A stretch of DNA of 37,820 nucleotides from a bacterium (GTDB lineage: Bacteria > Actinomycetota > Acidimicrobiia > Acidimicrobiales > CATQHL01). The stretch is from positions 1 to 37,820 of the forward strand of contig JAPOVS010000062.1 of the NCBI GenBank assembly GCA_026708055.1, in the 5' to 3' direction. The notes beneath the pieces are model-generated. The model was given only the letters and a program-made list of their open reading frames with translations, searched no databases and was not told where the DNA came from. Positions within the stretch are counted from its first letter, which is position 1. Each line of letters begins with the position of its first letter. The translations under genes and the position numbers were made by a program. Positions 27,090 to 35,370 of the stretch are shown piece by piece.

Positions 27090-29027
27090 TCAGAGGCGGA
27101 GGGGGTCGATGGCCAGGCGGAGGCGGCCCGGGGGGCGTTCGACCGCGTTCAGGGCGTCAAGCAGGAGCGTACGGTCCGCGGCTCGGACGACCCAGCGCCC
27201 CTCGCCCAGTGCGGAGAGCTCGAGGCCGTCGGGGCGGCCCAGACGCTCCATGAAGACACCGGCCGCCGCGCCGGCGACCTCGGCGAGTGCTCCGAACGGG
27301 GGAAATCCGAGTCGGCGCCGCAGCTCGCGGTCGTGGCTGCTGAGCAGGCCGTGGTCGGCGGCGCGGGCGGCCCGCAGGACCGGGTGGTCGGGCTGGCGGG
27401 TCTGCACCAGGATCCGACCTCCGCCGCTGCGGGGGCCGACCAGCCGGGCGGCCCGGGCCAGCAGCGCCATGGCCTGCTCGTTGGCTCGGTAGCGCGTCGC
27501 CGAGAGTTCCTGGTCGAAATCCAGGAAGGCCACCAGATCGGCCTCGCCGGCGCGGTGCAGAGCAGCCTCAGTACCGATCACGACGCGGGCGCCGGCGTCC
27601 GGGGGCTTCGCTGCTGAACGGGCGGGTCCGCTGACCTCGGCCACCTGCTCGCCGAGCAGCACCCCCAGCTCCTCGCGGAGCCGACTGATTCCCGGGCGCA
27701 GGACTCGCAGACGCGTGGCGCCACAGCCCGAACACACCCGCGGCCGGCGCTCGCCGCAGCGCGGGCAGGCGAGGCCGCCGGGCACGTCGTCCCCGTCGGC
27801 GGAGGCGGCTTCCCCGACGGCTGCCCCGCACGAATCGCAGACCACCAGCTCGTCGCAGCCCCCACAGGCCAGCAGCCGTGCCCGGCCCTTGCGGTTCAGC
27901 ACGCAGACGGCGCCGCCGCAGGAGCGCAGGCGGGCCGCCAGCGTCTCGGTCAGCAGGCCGCGGCGTCCGACCTCAGGGTCGCGCTGGTCCACGACTTCGA
28001 AGGTCGGCCAGCCCTCCCGTTCGATGTGGCGCGGCGCGCTCAGCAGCCGGCCCGACGCCGACTCCTGCGCCTCCAGCGTGGGGATCGGAGAGACCAGCAC
28101 GCACGGGACGGCGGCGCGGCGGGCACGCTCCACTGCGACCTCCCGGGCGCTCCAGGTGGGGGAATCCTCGGCCACCAACGCCTCGTCGTGCTCGTCGAGG
28201 ACGACGACGGCGCCGGGCCGGGGCATCGGAGCGAACACCGCAGCGCGGGTCCCCACAACCACGCCGCCGCCGGCGGCCCGTTCCCAATCCTCGGGCACCA
28301 GGGCGGCGGCGATGCCCCGGCGGCGCACCCAGCCGGCCAAGCGGGCCGCCTCGGCCACCTGCGGCACCACCAGCAGGACATCGCCGCGCCGCAGGGCCGC
28401 CGCCAGCAGCGGTCCGCGGTCGCCCGCCGGGGGGATTCTCACGACCGAGACCGCATCGTCGAAAGCGGCTGCCCAGACCGCCGCCCCCTCGGCTCCCGAA
28501 GATGCCGCCGGCGGGCGCCCACCGACCGCGGCGGGCCGCCGCACGGACTCGACGACGCGGGACGGCGAGGCGGTTCCGAAGAACGCAGCGCGGCGCCCGG
28601 CCCAGCGCCAAGCCGCCCAACGAGCCACGTCGAGCACGTCGGCCGACGGGCCGACGCCGACCAGCTTGGCAAGAGGTCGCAACTCCACGGGCGCCGGCCC
28701 GCGCCCGCCATCCCCCGCGGGCGGCGGATCGTCCCCGAGACCGAGTTCCAGACGGAGCTCCGCAGGCTCTCCGGAAACGGCACCGAGGCTTGGGGCGGGC
28801 CGAGCGCCGGGCGCCGGTGATGGGCCGGTGCTCCTCTCCTGTCGGGCCCGCACTTCGGGCTCGGGATCGCAGGCCGTCACCCAGGCCCCCACCCGACGGC
28901 CTTGCAGAGTCACCCGCACCATCGTCCCGACCGTCAGCCTCGCTGCTCGGCCGTCGCGATGCCACGACGCGGGAACCTCGTAGTCGAACTCCTTGTCCAC
29001 CGCCCCCACGTCGGTGAGAACCCGCAC
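27090..29027 (-). CDS. priA: Actinobacterial PriA-like primosome protein (helicase motifs degenerate)
   Basis: The 645-residue protein has the PriA N-terminal fold (VRVLTDVGAVDKEFDYEVP), a DEAH-box-like VVLDEHDEALVAED, the zinc cluster with paired cysteines (CGGCDELVVCDSCG and CPRCGERRPRVCSGCG), and a C-terminal PriA end (VRAADRTLLLDALNAV, RLRLAIDPL). The Walker A loop (GxTGSGKT) is not found. PriA loads the replisome at stalled forks; the actinobacterial version commonly lacks helicase motifs and probably only recognises forks. The start GTG 29027 is the only ATG/GTG/TTG in frame after the metK stop. Gap to metK is 68 bp. A long Gly/Pro/Ala insert (around residues 60-110) is low-complexity. 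Confidence 0.85.
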   Translation of the reverse strand: MRVLTDVGAVDKEFDYEVPASWHRDGRAARLTVGTMVRVTLQGRRVGAWVTACDPEPEVRARQERSTGPSPAPGARPAPSLGAVSGEPAELRLELGLGDDPPPAGDGGRGPAPVELRPLAKLVGVGPSADVLDVARWAAWRWAGRRAAFFGTASPSRVVESVRRPAAVGGRPPAASSGAEGAAVWAAAFDDAVSVVRIPPAGDRGPLLAAALRRGDVLLVVPQVAEAARLAGWVRRRGIAAALVPEDWERAAGGGVVVGTRAAVFAPMPRPGAVVVLDEHDEALVAEDSPTWSAREVAVERARRAAVPCVLVSPIPTLEAQESASGRLLSAPRHIEREGWPTFEVVDQRDPEVGRRGLLTETLAARLRSCGGAVCVLNRKGRARLLACGGCDELVVCDSCGAAVGEAASADGDDVPGGLACPRCGERRPRVCSGCGATRLRVLRPGISRLREELGVLLGEQVAEVSGPARSAAKPPDAGARVVIGTEAALHRAGEADLVAFLDFDQELSATRYRANEQAMALLARAARLVGPRSGGGRILVQTRQPDHPVLRAARAADHGLLSSHDRELRRRLGFPPFGALAEVAGAAAGVFMERLGRPDGLELSALGEGRWVVRAADRTLLLDALNAVERPPGRLRLAIDPLRL

Positions 29028-29095
29028 GACCCGCGGGCCGCGCCGGGGCGGGGGTTCGGGCTCGGTTGGCGGCGACTGACGGGTCGGCGTCCGGC

Positions 29096-30268
29096 TCAGA
29101 GGCCGAGTTCCGATCGCAGCTCGTGGACCCGGTCGGTGCGCTCCCAGGTGAATTCGTCGCGCTCGCGGCCGAAGTGCCCGTAGGCGGCGGTGGCCCCGTA
29201 GATGGGCCGCAGCAGGTCGAGCTCGCGGATGATGACCGCAGGGCGCAGGTCGAACACCTCCGCGACGGCGGGGGCGATCCGGGCGGGGTCGACGCGGTGG
29301 GTGCCGAAAGTCTCCACCATCACCGAGACCGGATCGGCGATGGCGATGGAGTAGGCGACCTGGATCTCGCAGCGGTCCGCGGCCCCCGCGGCAACCAGGT
29401 TCTTGGCCGCCCAGCGGGCCGCGTAGGAGGCCGAGCGGTCGACCTTGGTGGGGTCCTTGCCGCTGAAGGCGCCGCCGCCGTGGCGGGCCATGCCGCCGTA
29501 GGTGTCCACGATGATCTTGCGCCCCGTGAGCCCTGCGTCGGCGACGGGTCCGCCCATCACGAAGCTCCCCGTGGGATTGACGAGGATCCGCGGGTCGGCC
29601 TCGGGGAACAGCGGCCGCAGCACCGGATTGATGACGTGCTCGACGATGTCGGGCTCGATCGTGCGCCGCAGGTCGATCCCGGCGGCGTGCTGGGCGGAGA
29701 CGAGCACCGTCTCCACACCGACGGGAACGTCGCCTTCGTAGCGCACGCTCACCTGGGTCTTGCCGTCGGGGCGCAGGTACGGAACCGTGCCCGCCCGGCG
29801 CACCTCCGCGAGACGCTCGGCCATGCGGTGCGCCAGATGGATCGGCATCGGCATGAGGGTCTCGGTGTCCCGGCAGGCGTAGCCGAAGACCAGGCCCTGA
29901 TCGCCGGCCCCCATCACGTCGGGATCCTCGGGGGGAGCGTTGTCGACGCCGAGGGCCACTTCGGGTGCCTGCTCGCCGATGGCCGAGAGCACCCCGCAGA
30001 CGTTGCCGTCGAAGCCGATGTCGCCCCGGTCGTAGCCGATTCCGCAGATGGTGTCGCGCACGATCCCGGGAATGTCCACCCACGCCTCGGTGCGCATCTC
30101 GCCGCTGACGAGACACAATCCGGTGGTCAGGAAGGTCTCGCAGGCCACCCGGCTCTCGGGGTCCTTGGCGATGAGGGCGTCGAGGACAGCGTCGGAGATC
30201 TGGTCGGCCATCTTGTCGGGATGGCCCTCGGTGACCGATTCCGACGTGAAGATGTACGTGGGGCTCAC
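29096..30268 (-). CDS. metK: S-adenosylmethionine synthetase
   Basis: The 390-residue enzyme makes SAM from methionine and ATP. It shows the family motifs in order: [20 protein letters not shown] at the N-terminus, [12 protein letters not shown] in the middle, [20 protein letters not shown] near residue 260, and an ending YGHFGRE. GTG 30268 ([12 protein letters not shown]) is the start: GAGG lies 4 nt before it and the family begins here. An ATG 15 nt upstream opens a five-codon frame (MIEAL) whose stop overlaps the GTG, which may couple initiation. Length is typical. Next gene downstream is priA, a usual actinobacterial arrangement. Confidence 0.95.
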   Translation of the reverse strand: MSPTYIFTSESVTEGHPDKMADQISDAVLDALIAKDPESRVACETFLTTGLCLVSGEMRTEAWVDIPGIVRDTICGIGYDRGDIGFDGNVCGVLSAIGEQAPEVALGVDNAPPEDPDVMGAGDQGLVFGYACRDTETLMPMPIHLAHRMAERLAEVRRAGTVPYLRPDGKTQVSVRYEGDVPVGVETVLVSAQHAAGIDLRRTIEPDIVEHVINPVLRPLFPEADPRILVNPTGSFVMGGPVADAGLTGRKIIVDTYGGMARHGGGAFSGKDPTKVDRSASYAARWAAKNLVAAGAADRCEIQVAYSIAIADPVSVMVETFGTHRVDPARIAPAVAEVFDLRPAVIIRELDLLRPIYGATAAYGHFGRERDEFTWERTDRVHELRSELGL

Positions 30269-30351
30269 AGTGCCTCGATCATCTCCTCCGGCGACGGTGG
30301 TACGCCGCGATCCGTTCCCGTCGTGTTGCGATCTGTCCCCCGTGAGCGCGG

Positions 30352-30357
30352 AGTATA
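30352..30357 (-). promoter_or_regulatory. Possible -10 element for metK
   Basis: TATACT on the minus strand lies 84 bp upstream of the metK start. No good -35 is seen 17 bp further (GGAGAC). This is only suggestive. Confidence 0.3.
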
Positions 30358-30510
30358 CCGGCTCGCTCTCCGAGGTCTCCGGGCCCGAGAACGCACCAGG
30401 TCGACCGCGCCGTCCAGAGGTCTGCCGTGCCGCTGCCAGGCACCGGCCCTGTTGCCCCCAACACGGTCGAGCGCCCACAATGGCGGGGTGCGAGAGGCGA
30501 CAGTGCCGGG

Positions 30511-31317
30511 ATGATCGACCATGATCGGCATCCGATCGCCTGGCGGGAAGCCGGAGCCGGTCCGCCGGTGGTGTTCCTGCACGGCCTGGGCGGCACCCGC
30601 ACCGCCTGGGACCCCCAGCTGCGCGCCCTGGACTCCCGGTTCCACTGCATCGCCTGGGACATGCCCGGCTACGGGGCGTCCGCGCCGTTGGCGCGGCTGA
30701 CCTTCCCCGCCATCGCAGACAGCCTCGCCGGCCTGCTCGACACCCTCGACATCGAATCCGCCGACCTCGTGGGTCTGTCGTTCGGCGGCATGCATGCGCT
30801 GCACACGGCGATCCGCCATCCACCCAGGGTGCGCAGTCTCGTGCTCGCCGACACGAGTCCGGCATTCGGGCTGGACGGGACCACCGCTCAGGCATGGAAG
30901 GCTGCACGACTGGCGCATCTCGACGCAGGCCAGAGCCCGGCAGAGTTCGCCGGGGGCATTCTCGATGCGATCTCTGCGAAGGCCCTGGAGCCGCGGCTGC
31001 GGAGCCGACTGATCGAGTCCTTCGGCCGGATCTCCCCGGCAGGTTTCCGAGCGGCCGTGGAGTGCCTCCCCCACCACGACGTGCGCGACGCCCTCGGCGG
31101 CATCGGCGCCCCGGCACTCATCATCGTCGGCGAAGCCGATCGGGAGACCCCGGTGGCGTACGCCGAGGCGCTGGCAGCCGGACTCCCCAACGCGACTCTC
31201 GAGGTGCTCGAGGGGGTCGGTCACCTCTCCCCCTCCGAGGCGCCGGAGCGCTTCAACCAGCTCGTCGGCGACTTTCTCAGCCGACCCGACGCACCGTCGG
31301 CCACAACGGAGCGGTGA
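30511..31317 (+). CDS. Alpha/beta hydrolase (NicD/PcaD-like)
   Basis: The 268-residue protein is a plain alpha/beta hydrolase: oxyanion loop [15 protein letters not shown], nucleophile elbow GLSFGGMH (Ser90), acid in VGEADRETP (Asp210) and base in [10 protein letters not shown] (His238). In catabolic operons such enzymes cleave enol-lactones (PcaD), ring-fission products (MhpC) or N-formylmaleamate (NicD). It is followed 80 bp on by a NicX-like dioxygenase gene in the same direction, and NicX and NicD act in sequence in nicotinate breakdown, so deformylation is an attractive guess. ATG 30511 is chosen since homology begins there. It diverges from metK. Confidence 0.8.
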   Translation: MIDHDRHPIAWREAGAGPPVVFLHGLGGTRTAWDPQLRALDSRFHCIAWDMPGYGASAPLARLTFPAIADSLAGLLDTLDIESADLVGLSFGGMHALHTAIRHPPRVRSLVLADTSPAFGLDGTTAQAWKAARLAHLDAGQSPAEFAGGILDAISAKALEPRLRSRLIESFGRISPAGFRAAVECLPHHDVRDALGGIGAPALIIVGEADRETPVAYAEALAAGLPNATLEVLEGVGHLSPSEAPERFNQLVGDFLSRPDAPSATTER

Positions 31318-31390
31318 GGTCACCATGAGCACCCGACCCCCTCGGCGCCCTCGCCGCCGGGCTGAATCGTCGGCCACAATGGAGCAGTGA
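31296..31390 (+). repeat. Pair of 22-bp imperfect direct repeats
   Basis: GTCGGCCACAACGGAGCGGTGA (31296-31317) covers the last codons and stop of the hydrolase gene. A near copy at 31369-31390 reads ACAAT for ACAAC and GCAG for GCGG and lies just before the next gene. The 73-bp offset suggests a small local duplication. Confidence 0.5.
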
Positions 31391-31397
31391 TGCCAAC

Positions 31398-32444
31398 ATG
31401 AGCGCGCCGGCCGCCGAGTGGCGCTGGGTGCAGCGCTACGCCGAGCAGTTCGCGGCCTGCGATCTGCGCCCCGGCGAGGTGGCTGTGCTGCTGTGGGAGG
31501 CCGCCAGCAAGCCGCTGATCGTCGAGACGGCCCGCCTGGCGCTGGAGTCGATGGGGGCGGCCACCGCCGATGTGCGCATGCCGACGCCGGCCAACCCCGG
31601 CCCTGTGCCGATCCGCTCCACCGGGGCGTCGGTGGCCCTGGCCGGGCACCGGGCCGCCGTCGCCGCCCTGGCCGCCGCCGACTTCGTAGTGGACTGCACC
31701 GCCGAGGGACTGCTGCACGCCCCGGAGTTGGGCGAGATCCTGGCCGCCGGCGCCCGGGTGCTGATGATCTCCGCCGAGCACCCCGAGAACGCCGAGCGCT
31801 GGCCGCACGACCCGTCGCTGGCGGACCGGGTGGCCCGCGGCGTGGCGCTGCTGGAGGCCGCGGAGGCGATGGAGATCACGAGCGCGGCCGGCACCGACCT
31901 GCGGGTGTTGCTGGCGGGCGCCGTGAAGGCCGGCTCGCACGGCTGGTGCACCGAGCCCGGCAGCATCGCCCACTGGCCCGGCGGCCTGGTGCTGGCGTTC
32001 CCCGCCGAGCGCACCGTGAACGGAACGCTGGTGCTGGCACCCGGCGACGTCAACCTCACCTTCAAGGAGTACATCCGGGAACCCGTCACGCTGCGGGTCG
32101 TCGACGACTACATCGTCTCCATCGAGGGCGACGGCCACGACGCCGCCCTGATGGAGTCCTATATGGCCTCCTTCGAGGAGCCCGAGGCGTACGCGGTGAG
32201 CCACGTCGGCTGGGGGATGAACCCCGGCGCCCGCTGGGAGGCCCTCGCCATGTGGGACAAGGCCGACCTCAACGGCACCGAACTGCGGGCCTTCGCCGGC
32301 AACGTGGTCTACTCCACCGGCGCCAACGAGACCGCCGGCCGCTTCTGCCGCGGTCACTTCGACCTCCCCATGCGCAGCTGCACGGTCACCCTCGACGGCG
32401 AGACGGTCGTGGACCGGGGCCACTTGCGAGCCGACCTGCACTGA
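31398..32444 (+). CDS. NicX-like (2,5-dihydroxypyridine 5,6-dioxygenase / aminopeptidase T-like) metalloenzyme
   Basis: The 348-residue protein aligns by eye, over its C-terminal half, with Pseudomonas NicX: TLVLAPGDVNLTFKEYIRE, the metal site SHVGWGMNPGARWEA with His269, GNVVYSTGANE, and GHFDLPMRSCTVTLDG with His320 and Asp322. These correspond to the His-His-Asp iron site of NicX. NicX opens the pyridine ring of 2,5-dihydroxypyridine to N-formylmaleamate with O2. The superfamily is often labelled leucyl aminopeptidase, so other substrates are possible. The upstream alpha/beta hydrolase would be the matching deformylase. The residues were matched from memory of NicX, not by search. The ATG at 31398 fits the family length. 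Confidence 0.72.
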   Translation: MSAPAAEWRWVQRYAEQFAACDLRPGEVAVLLWEAASKPLIVETARLALESMGAATADVRMPTPANPGPVPIRSTGASVALAGHRAAVAALAAADFVVDCTAEGLLHAPELGEILAAGARVLMISAEHPENAERWPHDPSLADRVARGVALLEAAEAMEITSAAGTDLRVLLAGAVKAGSHGWCTEPGSIAHWPGGLVLAFPAERTVNGTLVLAPGDVNLTFKEYIREPVTLRVVDDYIVSIEGDGHDAALMESYMASFEEPEAYAVSHVGWGMNPGARWEALAMWDKADLNGTELRAFAGNVVYSTGANETAGRFCRGHFDLPMRSCTVTLDGETVVDRGHLRADLH

Positions 32445-32478
32445 CGAAACGAATTCTAGATCATTATGCTGTTCTACT

Positions 32479-32492
32479 ATATATTGATATAT
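32479..32492. promoter_or_regulatory. AT-rich dyad in front of a small toxin-like gene
   Basis: ATATAT-TG-ATATAT sits 7 nt before the GTG of the next gene, inside an AT-rich patch (32449-32497) that is unlike the surrounding GC-rich DNA. It may combine promoter and operator. Confidence 0.45.
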
Positions 32493-32499
32493 TCAATGT

Positions 32500-32751
32500 G
32501 TGAAGATCCTGACGTCGGCCTACCGACACGGCGTGTCCGATGACGCGATTCGTCACGCCTGGAAGCACGCGTTGGGCTTCCACGACATCGAACCTGACCA
32601 CGACCCGCCGAAGAGCCTCTGCATCGGCCCGGATCCGGCTGGTAACCTTCTTGAAGTGCTCTACTTCCGGACTGCGGACGACAACGTGGTCATCCACGCC
32701 ATGCGACTCCGGCGCACGTTCCGGTACTTTCTGACGAGAGGAAGGCGATGA
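32500..32751 (+). CDS. Small toxin-like protein, first gene of a TA-like pair
   Basis: The 83-residue protein (GTG start, VKILTSAYRHGVSDDAIRHA) has a middle stretch GPDPAGNLLEVLYF and an ending VVIHAMRLRRTFRYFL. I recall an actinobacterial family of about 80 residues with the pattern HGV...DI.HA...GPD..G.LLEI...VIHAM..R..., often encoded just before a small second gene and labelled toxin-like. The stop overlaps the ATG of the next small gene (ATGA). This and the AT-rich dyad upstream support a toxin-antitoxin reading. Mode of action is unknown. Confidence 0.6.
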   Translation: MKILTSAYRHGVSDDAIRHAWKHALGFHDIEPDHDPPKSLCIGPDPAGNLLEVLYFRTADDNVVIHAMRLRRTFRYFLTRGRR

Positions 32752-32915
32752 GTCAGAATTCTCAAAGAACGCTAAGCGATGAGGAAATTACAGCTATCGC
32801 CATCGAATTTGAGAAACGTGAATTCACACACGAGGAACTCGTCGCAATCGCAGCAACCCGCCGGAGCACGCCACGACCGATTGCAGGGCCACCCTCGGCG
32901 GAAGACGGCGAGTAG
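32748..32915 (+). CDS. Very small antitoxin-like protein
   Basis: A 55-codon frame begins ATG AGT CAG at 32748, overlapping the previous stop by four bases, and ends TAG at 32915. The product starts MSQNSQRTLSDEEITAIAIE and has an amphipathic Glu-rich helix (FEKREFTHEELVAIA) followed by a Pro-rich tail. GAGAGGAAGG just before the ATG is a good ribosome site. Overlap, size and helix content fit an antitoxin for the preceding gene; no DNA-binding motif is certain. Confidence 0.6.
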   Translation: MSQNSQRTLSDEEITAIAIEFEKREFTHEELVAIAATRRSTPRPIAGPPSAEDGE

Positions 32916-32917
32916 GG

Positions 32918-33530
32918 CTGCCGCGCGGTCGAGGACGGTGCCGGCCAAGCAGCGACGGGCAACGCCGCGCCGCTTCCGTTGCCCTGCTGACGGCCTGCGC
33001 CGCCGCCGCGGCACTATCCGCCTGCACCGCCAGCACAGACGAACTCGCCCTCCCCGCCGACAACCCATCCCGCTGACCGCCAACGGCGGCGCCGCCCCTC
33101 TAGACGCCACCCCACCGGGCTCTGAGCCCGCGCCCCCGACACCCGCTCGGGCCACACCCCCGCCCGCTGAGCCCGCGCCACCGGCGTCCGCTCCGGCCAC
33201 ACCCCCACCCGCTGAAGCCGCGCCCCCGGCGGTTCCCGCGATCGACCCGCCGGCGGTGGCCCATTCGCCCAGAGCGACCGTCACCGCTGTGGACATCGTC
33301 GCCCACTACGGCGGTACCGCCGGCGAGGGCCCGTGGCCGTGGGTCCCCGAGGCGTGGACGAACAGCAAGGTGCACCTCTACGACTACCTGCGGTTCTTGG
33401 ACCCCGACGAAACCAGCCCAAGCTGCGAGGCCCGGTGGCAGGTGGCGTGCGCGGACGGGACACCCTGGTGGGTGAGCCACCTCGAAGACCGTAGAGACCG
33501 CCAGAGGTCGCCGCGAGACCGCTGCATGAC
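32918..33530 (+). pseudogene. Decayed lipoprotein gene (frameshifted)
   Basis: One frame from about 32980 reads ASVALLTACAAAAALSACTAS, a convincing lipoprotein signal with lipobox LSAC, and stops at TGA near 33076. A different frame then continues with LTANGGAAPLDATPPG, a long Pro/Ala/Glu spacer, and a globular-looking end (VDIVAHYGGTAGEGPWPWVP, WTNSKVHLYDYLRFLD, WQVACADGTPWW). The two parts look like one lipoprotein split by a frameshift near 33070. No start codon in the signal frame is convincing. Function of the intact protein is unknown; a chance reading of GC-rich DNA is the alternative. Confidence 0.4.
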
Positions 33531-33589
33531 CCACCGGCGAGGGAACGCCGCCGACCCGTTCCGCGATCCTCCTGGGTCGCCTGTATCGG

Positions 33590-33946
33590 CTAGAGGCGCC
33601 GCACCACCTTGCGGAGCTCATTGTTCACGGGGTCCACGGCGAAGCCGCCGGACTCCAGGGCCGTGACGCCCAGCAGCGGATCGACGTCGTCGGGGCCGAA
33701 GATGACGGTGCTGCCCAGCTTGCGCCCCTCGAACTCCATCTGGGCGAGAGCCGTCTGGGTGCGGAACTCGCTGCCGTCGGCGAGCAGGTAGACAGCGTCC
33801 TCCAGCGGCTCGACGCCGATCGCTTCAAGGTGCCGGCGCGGCACGACCGAGTCGATCGCCCCCGTGTCCACCACGAACTCGCCCGCCCAGGAACGCTGCG
33901 AGTCCGCTGGATTCCTGATCGTCACGTCCACCCGGGTCTCGCCCAC
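33590..33946 (-). CDS. Small retropepsin-like aspartic protease domain protein
   Basis: The 118-residue protein has the single-copy retropepsin signature: FVVDTGAIDSVVPRRHLEAI (catalytic DTG), a central strand VYLLADGSEFRT, and PLLGVTALESGGFAVDP near the C-terminus, which is typical of clan AA proteins made as homodimers. The start GTG 33946 is preceded by AAGGAGG at 7 nt. Bacterial members are often encoded alone or with small toxin-like genes, and their targets are unknown. A sigma70-type promoter lies about 95 bp upstream. Confidence 0.8.
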   Translation of the reverse strand: MGETRVDVTIRNPADSQRSWAGEFVVDTGAIDSVVPRRHLEAIGVEPLEDAVYLLADGSEFRTQTALAQMEFEGRKLGSTVIFGPDDVDPLLGVTALESGGFAVDPVNNELRKVVRRL

Positions 33947-34040
33947 GGTGGAACCTCCTTCACTCGATCCGAGGGATCGGAGTCTCGGCGGCGGGCTCTC
34001 GAGGAGCCATGGCGCGTCGAGCCGATCCGACCGTGGCGCG

Positions 34041-34068
34041 ATCCTACTCGATCTCTGAACTTTGTCAA
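34041..34068 (-). promoter_or_regulatory. Sigma70-type promoter for the aspartic protease gene
   Basis: On the minus strand TTGACA (34068-34063) and TAGGAT (34046-34041) are separated by 16 bp. Surrounding DNA is locally less GC-rich. The predicted start site lies about 90 nt before the gene. Confidence 0.65.
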
Positions 34069-34130
34069 GATCTGATAATGATTTACGGGTCATCCTGAAA
34101 CATGCCAGGGCGTTCATATTGACATCCCGG

Positions 34131-35339
34131 TCAGCGACTGGCGCGCAGGGTTGCGACGCGGTCGAGGATGGCTCGGGCGACGTCGCGTTTGGAGGTGAGG
34201 GGGACCGTGGTGCGGTCGCCTGTCGCGTCGAGGAGGACCACCTCGTTGGTGTCGCCGTCGAACCCGACGCTCGGCGCCGAGACGTCGTTGACGACGATGA
34301 GGTCCGCTCCCTTGGCGCGCAGCTTCGCCTCGGCGTTTGCGAGCACGTCGCTGGTCTCCGCGGCGAAGCCCACCAGGGTTCCCACCTCTCCCCCACAGCC
34401 CAACTCGGCGAGGATGTCGGGGGTTGGCTCCAAGCTGATGGTGCGCGCCTCGCCGGTCTTCTTGATCTTGTCAAGGGCAGGTGCGGTCGGCCGATAGTCG
34501 GCGACGGCGGCGGCCATCACGACCACCTCGGCGGGGAGCCGGTCCACGACCGCCGCGCGCATCTCCTCGGCGGTCCCCACGAGCACCAGGTCCACGCTCT
34601 CGGGCAGCGGGCGCTGCACCGTGGCGACGAGGGTGACCTTGGCGCCCCGGGCCGCTGCCTCGATCGCGACCGCGTAGCCCTGCTTGCCGGACGAGCGGTT
34701 GCCGACGAATCGCACCGGATCGATGGGTTCGCGGGTGCCGCCCGCGGTGACGAGAACACGCAGTCCGACCATGTCCCTGGTGGAAGCCTGAGCGCCCGTG
34801 GCGAGGGCCTCCGCCGCGGCGGCCAGGATCGACTCCGGAGCAGCCAAGCGGCCGGCGCCCACATCGCCGCCGGCGAGGCGACCCTCCTCCGGTGCGACAA
34901 CGGTCACGCCGCGCTCTTTGAGCAGGCGCACGTTGTCCTGCACAGCAGGGTGCTCCCACATCTCGGTGTGCATCGCGGGGCATACCACGACCGGCGCCCG
35001 GGTCGCGATGAGCGTGGCGCCGAGCAGATCCTCGGACAGTCCGGCCGCGTACGATCCGATCACCCGGGCGGTGCCGGGACACACCAGGATCAGGTCTGCC
35101 TGCCGGCCGAGGGTGACGTGGGGGATCGGATCCTCGTCCTCGAAGAGCGAGAGACGGGCACGCTCGCTGGCCAGCGCCGAGAAGGTCACCTCGCCCACGA
35201 AGCGCCGAGCTGCCTCGGTCAGCACCGGGATGACGTGGGCACCGGCGTCGACAAGGCGCCGGCAGATCTCGACGGCCTTGTAGGCGGCGATCCCGCCGCT
35301 GACGGCGAGGACGATCCGGCGTCCGGCGAACGGGCTCAC
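34131..35339 (-). CDS. coaBC: Bifunctional phosphopantothenoylcysteine decarboxylase / phosphopantothenate-cysteine ligase
   Basis: The 402-residue enzyme carries out two steps of coenzyme A synthesis. The N-terminal flavoprotein half (CoaC) has VLAVSGGIAAYKAVEI, HVTLGRQADLILVCPGTA with active-site His, PAMHTEMWEHPA and EEGRLAGGDVGAGRL. The C-terminal half (CoaB) has VLVTAGGTREPIDPVRFVGN, RSSGKQGYAVA and VVMAAAVADYRP. The Cys of the ACGD motif of E. coli Dfp is Gly here (AGGD); I believe actinobacterial enzymes commonly vary there. GTG 35339 is preferred, 31 nt after the rpoZ stop with CGGAG upstream; an ATG at 35414 would overlap rpoZ. Confidence 0.93.
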   Translation of the reverse strand: MSPFAGRRIVLAVSGGIAAYKAVEICRRLVDAGAHVIPVLTEAARRFVGEVTFSALASERARLSLFEDEDPIPHVTLGRQADLILVCPGTARVIGSYAAGLSEDLLGATLIATRAPVVVCPAMHTEMWEHPAVQDNVRLLKERGVTVVAPEEGRLAGGDVGAGRLAAPESILAAAAEALATGAQASTRDMVGLRVLVTAGGTREPIDPVRFVGNRSSGKQGYAVAIEAAARGAKVTLVATVQRPLPESVDLVLVGTAEEMRAAVVDRLPAEVVVMAAAVADYRPTAPALDKIKKTGEARTISLEPTPDILAELGCGGEVGTLVGFAAETSDVLANAEAKLRAKGADLIVVNDVSAPSVGFDGDTNEVVLLDATGDRTTVPLTSKRDVARAILDRVATLRASR

Positions 35340-35370
35340 GGGCCGCTCCGCGCCGGGATTCCCGGCGGCC

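Noticed and set aside
28026-28820. Plus-strand open frames antisense to priA
   Set aside because: Arg/Pro/Ala-rich products with no family resemblance, opposite a well-supported gene.
30254-30283. SAM-sensing leader peptide or riboswitch before metK
   Set aside because: The five-codon frame MIEAL has too close a ribosome site and no methionine-rich stretch. No SAM riboswitch fold was recognised.
34860-34910. Loss of function of CoaC because the ACGD-motif Cys is Gly
   Set aside because: Other CoaBC motifs are intact and I recall actinobacterial enzymes differing at this place, so it is probably lineage-typical.
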